From assembly GCA_905214465.1 (NCBI GenBank), contig CAJMMD010000022.1:1-36821 (forward strand): a DNA stretch of 36,821 bases, given 5' to 3'. The notes below the pieces were generated by a model, which was given only the letters and a program-made list of their open reading frames with translations, was not told the origin of the DNA and made no database searches. Made by a program: the position numbers and the translations under genes. Shown one piece after another: positions 31,134 to 36,821 of this stretch. Origin of the DNA: an uncultured bacterium (GTDB lineage Bacteria; Actinomycetota; Coriobacteriia; Coriobacteriales; Coriobacteriaceae). Each line of letters starts with the position of its first letter. Position 1 is the first letter of the stretch.

Positions 31134-31639
31134 GTGTATTGATCAGCAACGATGCCGAGCTCGATACGCTGCTCGATGCTCAGGAGGTGGAGCACATCTG
31201 CGAGGTCGTGCTTGCCGCCGAGGGCGTTGAGCGTGAAGTCGAGATTTCCCTTTCGTATGTCGACGAGGACGAGATGCACGAGCTCAACCACGAGTGGCGC
31301 GGTATCGACCGCACCACCGATGTGCTCTCGTTTGAGTGCGATTCGGCCTTTGACGATGACATTCCCGCCGATGAGACGCTCGAGCTCGGCGATATCATCT
31401 TGGCCCCGCAGGTTATTGCCCGTCAGGCCCCCGGTTTTGGCAATAGCCCCGCTGACGAGTGCCGTCTGATGCTCGTTCACGGCATGCTGCACCTGCTGGG
31501 CTATGACCACATCGAGGACGACGAGGCCGAGGTTATGGAGGCCCGCGAGGACGCTATCCTGCGCGATCTGGCGCTCGAGCGCGGCGAGGATCCCAAACTG
31601 GTTCACGTCGGCCCCATCACCAATCATGCCCACGACTAG
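31130..31639 (+). CDS. ybeY: Endoribonuclease YbeY, rRNA maturation factor
   Basis: Zinc RNase for 16S rRNA 3'-end processing and 70S quality control. The 169 residues contain the family metal motif HGMLHLLGYDH (three histidines) near residues 116-126 and the middle HEWRGIDRTTDVLSFEC. TTG at 31130 overlaps the phoH stop, with AAAGGAG at 31118-31124 at good spacing; no ATG is available nearby. Confidence 0.94.
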   Translation: MSVLISNDAELDTLLDAQEVEHICEVVLAAEGVEREVEISLSYVDEDEMHELNHEWRGIDRTTDVLSFECDSAFDDDIPADETLELGDIILAPQVIARQAPGFGNSPADECRLMLVHGMLHLLGYDHIEDDEAEVMEAREDAILRDLALERGEDPKLVHVGPITNHAHD

Positions 31640-31648
31640 GAGCCGTTT

Positions 31649-32026
31649 ATGATTCCCGGATCGAACAAGGACCATCCGTCCTTTTTAAAGTCGTTCTCCT
31701 ACGCCATGGAGGGCTTCGTCACCGCCGTCAAGACCGAGCGCAACATTAAGGTCATGCTCGTGGCGGGCGTGTGCACCGTCATTGCCGGCTGCATCGTGGG
31801 GCTCGACATTGCCGAGTGGGCCACGATTATCATCTGCTGCGGCCTGGTGATTCACGGCGAGCTGTGCAATACCGCCATGGAGGCCATTGTCGATCTGGCG
31901 ACCCAGGAGCTCCATCCGCTGGCAAAACGCGCCAAGGACATCGCCGCCGCCTCTGTATACGTTCTTTCCATCACCGCCGCGATTGTGGGCGTGCTGGTAT
32001 TTGCCCACGCGCTCGGCTTTATTTAG
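31649..32026 (+). CDS. dgkA: Diacylglycerol/undecaprenol kinase (DgkA family)
   Basis: Small integral membrane kinase; in Gram-positives members mostly phosphorylate undecaprenol for cell-wall lipid recycling. The 125 residues have an amphipathic start, three membrane helices (about 33-50, 52-72, 97-120) and the active-site motif ELCNTAMEAIVDLA followed by AKDIAAASVYV. ATG at 31649 has AGGAG eight bases upstream. The position between ybeY and era is typical. Which lipid is used cannot be told from the sequence. Confidence 0.92.
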   Translation: MIPGSNKDHPSFLKSFSYAMEGFVTAVKTERNIKVMLVAGVCTVIAGCIVGLDIAEWATIIICCGLVIHGELCNTAMEAIVDLATQELHPLAKRAKDIAAASVYVLSITAAIVGVLVFAHALGFI

Positions 32027-32038
32027 AAAGGGATTCCC

Positions 32039-33106
32039 ATGTCCGACAATATGCAGTCTACCGATGAGATTTTGGACGACGAGTCCCCGGATGCTAAGGC
32101 GACCGAGGCCTATGAGGAAGTCGAGGAGTTCGACCCGTTTGAGGGCATGAGCGACGAGGAGCTCGACGCCCTGTGCGATGAGGACGACAGCCTCGCGGGC
32201 TTTGGCGACGTTGAGCCCGGTTTCCGCAGTGGCTTCGTGGCCTTGGTCGGCCGCCCCAACGCCGGTAAGTCAACGCTGCTCAACGCCTGCTATGGCAAAA
32301 AGGTCGCCATCACCTCGCCGGTGGCCCAGACGACCCGCCGCCGCATGCGCGCCGTCGTCAACCGCCCCGGCTACCAGCTGGTCTTTGTCGATACCCCGGG
32401 TATCCACAAGCCCAAGGACGGTCTAGGGTCCGAGCTGAACAAGAGCGCGCTGTTCGAGCTGAACGATGTCGATGTTGTCGCGTTTTTGATTGATGCCACC
32501 AAACCGATCGGCAGGGGAGACGCCTGGGTTGCCGAGCGTGTCAAGAATGCCCGTTCCAAGAAGGTCCTGGTGCTCACCAAGGCCGATGAAGCCGACCCCG
32601 CACAGGTCATGGAGCAGCTTAAGGCCGCCCACGAGCTTATGGAATATGACGACGAGATCGTGACGTCGTCGGTCAAGAACTTTAACGTCGATGCCTTCAT
32701 CGAGACCGTTGCGCACTTTTTGCCCGAGGGTCCGCGTTGGTTCCCCGAGGACATGGGTACCGACGCTTCCGACGAGACGCTCGTTGCCGAGTTTGTGCGC
32801 GAAAAGGTCTTGCGCCGCACCCGTGATGAGATTCCGCACTCCGTTGGCGTTATTTGCGATGCGCTCGAGCAGACCAAGAAGGTGCTGCGTGTGCACGCCA
32901 CCATTTATGTCGAGCGTGAGGGCCAAAAGGGCATCATCATCGGCAAGGGCGGCGAGATGATCAAGCATATCGGTATCGACGCCCGTCGCGATCTTGAGCG
33001 CATCTTTGGCACGCAGGTCTTTTTGGAGTTGGACGTGAAGGTCAAGGCCGGTTGGCGCGACGACGAGGCTCAGATTCGCCGTTTTGGCTACAACGCCGAG
33101 GACTAA
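32039..33106 (+). CDS. era: GTPase Era with acidic N-terminal extension
   Basis: GTPase that binds the 3' end of 16S rRNA during 30S assembly. The 355 residues are about 55 longer than usual. G1 is GRPNAGKST (71-79), G3 DTPGIH (118-123), G4 LTKADE; the C-terminal KH domain has GIIIGKGGEMIKHIG near 298-312. The extra N-terminus (1-60) holds 24 Asp/Glu, one Lys and no Arg. ATG at 32039 has AAAGGGA upstream, and the next in-frame ATGs (5, 37) would still leave part of the extension, so it appears to be translated. Core function is not in doubt. Confidence 0.95.
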   Translation: MSDNMQSTDEILDDESPDAKATEAYEEVEEFDPFEGMSDEELDALCDEDDSLAGFGDVEPGFRSGFVALVGRPNAGKSTLLNACYGKKVAITSPVAQTTRRRMRAVVNRPGYQLVFVDTPGIHKPKDGLGSELNKSALFELNDVDVVAFLIDATKPIGRGDAWVAERVKNARSKKVLVLTKADEADPAQVMEQLKAAHELMEYDDEIVTSSVKNFNVDAFIETVAHFLPEGPRWFPEDMGTDASDETLVAEFVREKVLRRTRDEIPHSVGVICDALEQTKKVLRVHATIYVEREGQKGIIIGKGGEMIKHIGIDARRDLERIFGTQVFLELDVKVKAGWRDDEAQIRRFGYNAED

Positions 33107-33121
33107 GGACGCGCAGCGCGC

Positions 33122-33871
33122 ATGGCAGGCTCCCGGACATATCGCACGAAGGTGCTCGTGCTCGACAAGACCAAGCTCAAAGAGACCGATCTGATTCTGA
33201 CGATGCTTGACGAGCGGGGTCGCCAGGTTCGTGCCGTGGCAAAGGGGGCCCGCAAACCCGGTGGGCGCTTGGCGGCGCGCTGCGAATTATTCTGTACCGT
33301 CGATATGCTGCTCGCACATGGACGCTCGCTCGACGTTGTTTCTCAGGCCGAGCTTTTGGAAGCGCCACTCGGTGCCGCTCCTGACTACGAGACGATCTGT
33401 GCCGCCAGCGCGATTGCCGAGGTTGCGCGCGTGTGCTCGTTCGAGGATGCCGAGGATCCATTTACCTTTGCCATCACGCAGCGGGCGCTCACGCTTGTCG
33501 GCTGCGGGCTCGACTCGGCACATATGGACCTGCTCGTGGCGGCCTTTGTCTTTAAGCTGCTGTCGCACGTTGGTTACCGCCCCGATTTCTCGGCATGCGT
33601 CTCGTGCGGCGATCCCATGCTCTCGCATTTCTCGGCCCAGGCCGGCGGGCTTCTGTGCGGGTCGTGCGCCTCGAGCGTGCCTGGCGCCGAGTTGGTATCG
33701 GTCGGCGAGGTCGCATGGCTGCGCGCTCTGATGTCCATGACATTCGATGCCCTTATGGACGAGCTGATCGATCCGCATACGGCTGCGTTTTTGCTGGGGC
33801 TTTCGCATGTTTGGGCCGCCACGCACACCGATCAGCGGCTCCGTGCGATGGAATTCATGTTGGGTCGGTGA
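33122..33871 (+). CDS. recO: DNA repair protein RecO
   Basis: Mediator that loads RecA on SSB-coated single strands with RecR. The 249 residues comprise an N-terminal OB fold (YRTKVLVLDKTKLKETDLILTML), a helical middle, and a zinc site made by Cys159, Cys162, Cys179 and Cys182 (CVSCGDP, CGSC). ATG at 33122 follows era by 15 bases with AAGGA at some distance. The era-recO order is conserved. Confidence 0.93.
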   Translation: MAGSRTYRTKVLVLDKTKLKETDLILTMLDERGRQVRAVAKGARKPGGRLAARCELFCTVDMLLAHGRSLDVVSQAELLEAPLGAAPDYETICAASAIAEVARVCSFEDAEDPFTFAITQRALTLVGCGLDSAHMDLLVAAFVFKLLSHVGYRPDFSACVSCGDPMLSHFSAQAGGLLCGSCASSVPGAELVSVGEVAWLRALMSMTFDALMDELIDPHTAAFLLGLSHVWAATHTDQRLRAMEFMLGR

Positions 33872-33898
33872 TGATGCGCAGGCGCGCGTCGCTTGTGG

Positions 33899-34009
33899 TA
33901 ACATACCGACCTGTTGGTACCTCGACCTTGGATGTTCGCTCCACCGGCGGCTTCCCAGTCCGAGGCGAATGGAGTCGCCCACAGGCGACGCGAAACGAAA
34001 GGTGAAACA
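33899..34009 (+). promoter_or_regulatory. rpsO promoter and structured leader (possible S15 autoregulatory RNA)
   Basis: A -10-like TAACAT lies at 33899-33904. Downstream, TTCGC (33935-33939) can pair with GCGAA (33965-33969), and GTCGCC (33974-33979) forms a perfect stem with GGCGAC (33984-33989) around CACA, close before the Shine-Dalgarno. S15 controls its own mRNA through leader structures in several bacterial groups; that this leader does so is an inference. Confidence 0.45.
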
Positions 34010-34288
34010 ATGACTGTTTCCAAAGAGCGCAAGGCGGAGCTGACCGCCCAGTTCGGTAACTCCCCGGTCGATACCGGTAACCCCAAGGTTCAGGTCGCCA
34101 TCCTGTCCGAGCGCATCAAGGAGCTGACCGAGCACATGAAGTCCCACCAGAAGGACTTCCACACCCGTCGTGGCCTGCTTATGCTCGTTGGCCGTCGTCG
34201 TCGTCTTCTCTCCTACATCAAGAAGAACGACATCGTCGAGTACCGTGAGCTCATCAAGGCTCTGGGCATCCGCGACAACATCCAGTAA
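34010..34288 (+). CDS. rpsO: 30S ribosomal protein S15
   Basis: Primary 16S rRNA-binding protein of the central domain. The 92 residues are normal and include GNSPVDTGNPKVQVAILSER, LTEHMKSHQKDFHTRRGLL and the basic VGRRRRLLSYIKKND. ATG at 34010 has AAAGGTGA seven bases upstream; the ORF extension to 33914 covers the leader. It is followed by a terminator and then pnp, the classic rpsO-pnp pair. Confidence 0.97.
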   Translation: MTVSKERKAELTAQFGNSPVDTGNPKVQVAILSERIKELTEHMKSHQKDFHTRRGLLMLVGRRRRLLSYIKKNDIVEYRELIKALGIRDNIQ

Positions 34289-34303
34289 GGATTTGTACAT
34301 GCT

Positions 34304-34335
34304 AAGAGCGTCCTGCGCAGCGGGGCGCTCTTTTT
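34304..34335 (+). terminator. Terminator after rpsO
   Basis: AGAGCG (34305-34310) pairs with CGCTCT (34326-34331) with further inner CC/GG pairs, followed by TTTT. Some read-through into pnp is likely, as in other rpsO-pnp operons. Confidence 0.8.
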
Positions 34336-34341
34336 GTGTAA

Positions 34342-34425
34342 GGGCGTGAACAATCACGCTCTGAAGCGTGGCGGGGGCAGGGGGCCCGCGCCACATGAGA
34401 AGCCCGCAGGCAAGGGGCCTGTGGG
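34342..34425 (+). promoter_or_regulatory. Three consecutive stem-loops in the pnp leader
   Basis: Stem 1: 34342-34349 with 34354-34361 (loop ACAA). Stem 2: 34368-34378 with 34384-34394 (one mismatch, loop AGGGG). Stem 3: 34403-34411 with 34417-34425 (one G-U). The ribosome binding site AAAGGAG starts three bases after stem 3. PNPase limits its own mRNA through leader stems cut by RNase III in E. coli; an analogous role here is inferred. Confidence 0.55.
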
Positions 34426-34438
34426 GTAAAGGAGAACA

Positions 34439-36685
34439 ATGACACTCGTATCCAAGACCTTTGAGCTGTACGGCAAGACCTACACCTTTGAGTCCGGCGA
34501 GCTTGCCAAGCAGGCCACCGGCGCTTGTCTGGTCAAGCAGGGCGACACCACGATGCTCGACACCGTGGTCGTCTCCAAGGAGCGCAAGAATTACGACTTC
34601 TTCCCGCTGACCGTCGACTTCAACGAGAAGATGTACGCCGCCGGCCGTATCCCGGGTGGCTACCTTAAGCGCGAGGGCCGTCCCAGCGAGAAGGCCACGC
34701 TCACGGCTCGTATGATCGACCGTCCGATCCGCCCGAGCTTCCCGGACGGCTTCCGCAACGAGGTACATATCGTCGCTACCTCGCTCGTCGCCGACCAGGT
34801 CAACCCCTTTGACGTCATCAACGTCATGGGTGCTTCGCTGGCCATGACGCTCGGCGGCGTGCCCTTCGAGGGCCCGCTTGCCTGTGTGCGCATCGGCCGC
34901 AACGTGGAGACCGGCGAGTTTATCGTCAATCCCACCTATGAGGAGCGCGAGAACTCCGACCTGGACCTGGAGCTGGGCGGCTCTGCCGACTTCATCTCGA
35001 TGGTCGAGGCCGGCGCCGAGGAGATCTCCGAGGACGACATGCTTGCCGCCATGAAGTTTGGCCAGGAGGCCCTTGCCGCCTTCTGCCAAGCTCAAGACGA
35101 GTTCGTTGCCGAGTGGGAGCAGGTCAACGGCGCCATCGTCAAGAAGGAGTACCCGCTCGACCAGCCCGTCGAGGAGGTCCAGGAGCGCATCTTCGCCCAC
35201 TACGACGAGATGGCCGCCGCCCTTCGCGACGCCGACAAGCTCTCCCGTATCGGTAAGGTCGAGGCTCTGAAGGAGTCCATCCGCGCCGAGTTCACCGAGG
35301 AGGAGCAGGCCGCTTGGGAGCGCGAGATCCCCGTGGCGCTCAAGAAGCTCGAGAAGAAGGCCATGCGCACCATGGTCGTCGAGACCGGCGAGCGCGTCGA
35401 CGGCCGTGCCGCCGATGAGATTCGCCCCATCATGGTGAAGGACAACTACCTGCCGCTCGTTCACGGCTCCGGCCTGTTCCAGCGTGGCCAGACCCAGGTG
35501 CTTTCCGTCCTGTCGCTCGGCATGCTCAACGAGGGTCAGCGTCTGGATACCATCGAGCCCACCGAGGGCAAGCGCTACATGCACCACTACAACTTCCCGC
35601 CTTTCTGCACCGGCGAGACCGGTCGCATGGGCAGCCCCAAGCGCCGCGAGATCGGTCACGGAAACCTGGCCGAGCGCGCCTTGCTTCCGGTACTCCCCGA
35701 CGAGAACGAGTTCCCCTACGCCATCCGCGTGGTCTCCGAGGTCATGGAGTCCAACGGCTCCTCTTCGATGGCGTCGACCTGCGGTTCCACGCTCGCCCTT
35801 ATGGACGGCGGCGTGCCCATTAAGCGCCCGGTCTCCGGTATCGCCATGGGCCTGATCCAGGAGGAGGGCAAGACCGTGGTCCTGTCCGACATCCAGGGTC
35901 TCGAGGACTTCCTGGGCGACATGGACTTTAAGGTCACCGGCACCACCGAGGGCATCACCGCCCTGCAGATGGACAACAAGGCCACTGGCCTCACCTTCGA
36001 CATCCTGGCCCGCGCTCTGCAGCAGGCCAAGGAGGGTCGTGCGTACATCCTGCAGAAGATGCTCGATGTGATCCCCGAGCCGCGCCACACCACGCGCAGC
36101 ACCGCTCCGCGCATCGTTTCCATCCAGGTTCCGACCGACAAGATCCGCGACGTCATCGGTTCCGGCGGTAAGGTCATCCGCGGTATCCAGGACGAGACCG
36201 GCGCCTCGGTCGACATCCAGGAGGACGGCACCGTCTTTGTCGGCGGCACCGGCGAGTCCGTCGACCAAGCCGTCGAGCGTATCAAGCTCATCATCAAGGT
36301 TCCCGAGCCTGGCGAGGAGTACACCGGTCGCGTGGTCTCCATCCAGCCCTTCGGCGCCTTCGTCAACCTGCTGCCCGGTAAGGACGGCCTGCTGCACATC
36401 TCCCGCGTCGCCAAGGGCCGCGTGGAGAAGGTCGAGGATGTCCTCAACGTGGGCGACGAGGTCAAGGTCGTCGTCATCGAGGTCGACGATCGCGGCAAGA
36501 TCTCGCTCGATCGTCTGGATAAGCCCGAGGCCCCGGCTCGCGCCGAGGGTGCCTCCGAGGGCGACGGCGAGCACTTCCAGCGCCGTGAGCGTCCGCGTCG
36601 CGAGCGCTCCGAGCGCAGCGACCGTCCGCGCCGTCCCGGCGACAACGGAGGCCGCAAGCCCCGCCGCCACCACGACGCCGAGTAA
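34439..36685 (+). CDS. pnp: Polyribonucleotide nucleotidyltransferase (PNPase)
   Basis: Phosphorolytic 3'-5' exoribonuclease. The 748 residues comprise two RNase PH domains (about 10-220 and 310-540, with GRIPGGYLKREGRPSE and the active-site region GDMDFKVTGTTEGITALQMD), an all-helical linker between them, a KH domain (about 560-620, RDVIGSGGKVIRGIQDETGA) and an S1 domain (about 625-695, GRVVSIQPFGAFVNLLPGKD). The last 50 residues are an Arg-rich, disordered tail (RRERPRRERSERSDRPRR), common in actinobacterial PNPases and possibly RNA-binding. ATG at 34439 has AAAGGAG at ideal spacing. Confidence 0.97.
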   Translation: MTLVSKTFELYGKTYTFESGELAKQATGACLVKQGDTTMLDTVVVSKERKNYDFFPLTVDFNEKMYAAGRIPGGYLKREGRPSEKATLTARMIDRPIRPSFPDGFRNEVHIVATSLVADQVNPFDVINVMGASLAMTLGGVPFEGPLACVRIGRNVETGEFIVNPTYEERENSDLDLELGGSADFISMVEAGAEEISEDDMLAAMKFGQEALAAFCQAQDEFVAEWEQVNGAIVKKEYPLDQPVEEVQERIFAHYDEMAAALRDADKLSRIGKVEALKESIRAEFTEEEQAAWEREIPVALKKLEKKAMRTMVVETGERVDGRAADEIRPIMVKDNYLPLVHGSGLFQRGQTQVLSVLSLGMLNEGQRLDTIEPTEGKRYMHHYNFPPFCTGETGRMGSPKRREIGHGNLAERALLPVLPDENEFPYAIRVVSEVMESNGSSSMASTCGSTLALMDGGVPIKRPVSGIAMGLIQEEGKTVVLSDIQGLEDFLGDMDFKVTGTTEGITALQMDNKATGLTFDILARALQQAKEGRAYILQKMLDVIPEPRHTTRSTAPRIVSIQVPTDKIRDVIGSGGKVIRGIQDETGASVDIQEDGTVFVGGTGESVDQAVERIKLIIKVPEPGEEYTGRVVSIQPFGAFVNLLPGKDGLLHISRVAKGRVEKVEDVLNVGDEVKVVVIEVDDRGKISLDRLDKPEAPARAEGASEGDGEHFQRRERPRRERSERSDRPRRPGDNGGRKPRRHHDAE

Positions 36686-36708
36686 CAGCCGCACATAAGC
36701 AGCTCAAC

Positions 36709-36738
36709 AAGGGCGATCCCGTATTGGGGTCGCCCTTT
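36709..36738 (+). terminator. Terminator of pnp
   Basis: AAGGGCGATCCC (36709-36720) pairs with GGGTCGCCCTT (36727-36737), allowing a G-U, around GTATTG, followed by TTTTG. Confidence 0.9.
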
Positions 36739-36795
36739 TGCTTATCGCAGCCGGGGCGCGGGTAAAGTTTCCTGCTCTACAGTCCTGCTCACGAC

Positions 36796-36818
36796 GGAGG
36801 CCACATTAAGTGGCCTCC
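36796..36818. terminator. Hairpin at the right edge
   Basis: GGAGGCCAC (36796-36804) and GTGGCCTCC (36810-36818) form a perfect 9-bp stem with loop ATTAA. It is probably a terminator, perhaps of a convergent gene beyond the window; the flanking T tract would lie outside. Confidence 0.5.
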
Positions 36819-36821
36819 TGT

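Noticed and set aside
33287..36694. An 1135-codon open frame on the - strand across recO, rpsO and pnp
   Set aside because: It lies antisense to three certain genes and crosses their intergenic leaders; the composition is repetitive Leu/Val/Gly/Asp with no recognisable domain.
1..36821. tRNA, rRNA, prophage or integrated plasmid genes
   Set aside because: None was recognised on either strand; apart from the transposase element the window is continuous core genome.

Overview
The window reads as a chromosomal core segment of a high-G+C actinomycete from the gut-associated class Coriobacteriia, most likely Collinsella or a close relative. This is an inference from codon use, an actinobacterial-type integration host factor (mihF-gmk-rpoZ cluster), a fermentative adhE, and the overall protein character; no rRNA or tRNA is present to confirm it. 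Nearly every base is in a recognisable housekeeping gene, and most genes are on the + strand.

Layout. (1) 1-3954: the 3' part of a site-2 protease gene (rseP), ispG and proS, closely packed and closed by a strong terminator. (2) 4061-7757: on the - strand, adhE (acetyl-CoA to ethanol) followed by a small phosphotransferase of the APH fold, with a large palindrome upstream of adhE. (3) 7786-8894: a compact mobile element, a REP-associated tyrosine (HUH/Y1) transposase flanked by copies of a 53-bp repeat in inverted orientation, with its ribosome binding site buried in a perfect stem. (4) 8896-9250: rpmB on the - strand. (5) 9474-14963: the pyrimidine operon pyrR-pyrB-pyrC-pyrK-pyrD-pyrF, preceded by a terminator-type attenuator that contains a possible 21-codon leader peptide. 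carAB and pyrE are not in the cluster. (6) 15150-17656: mihF-gmk-rpoZ-thiI, ended by a good terminator. (7) 17827-21881: comEA-comEC (DNA uptake) and holA. (8) 21931-33871: rpsT, then lepA-dusB-hemW, two dnaJ genes, mtaB-phoH-ybeY-dgkA-era-recO. (9) 33899-36738: rpsO and pnp, each with a structured leader.

The genes form translation, RNA-processing and quality-control groups (ProRS, L28, S20, S15, EF4, Dus, MtaB, YbeY, Era, PNPase, ThiI), a nucleotide-synthesis group, a DNA-uptake/replication group and a fermentation gene. Many gene pairs overlap or abut by a few bases, implying translational coupling. Non-ATG starts are common (TTG for ispG and ybeY; GTG for pyrB, pyrD, gmk, rpoZ, rpsT, hemW, the second dnaJ and mtaB).

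The least ordinary items are: a DnaJ whose C-terminal substrate-binding region is replaced by membrane segments, placed where hrcA is often found; the transposase element with its buried ribosome binding site and an 18-bp fragment of its own gene duplicated in its right end; the pyr leader; a winged-helix-like insertion in the site-2 protease; and a probably leaderless lepA mRNA.
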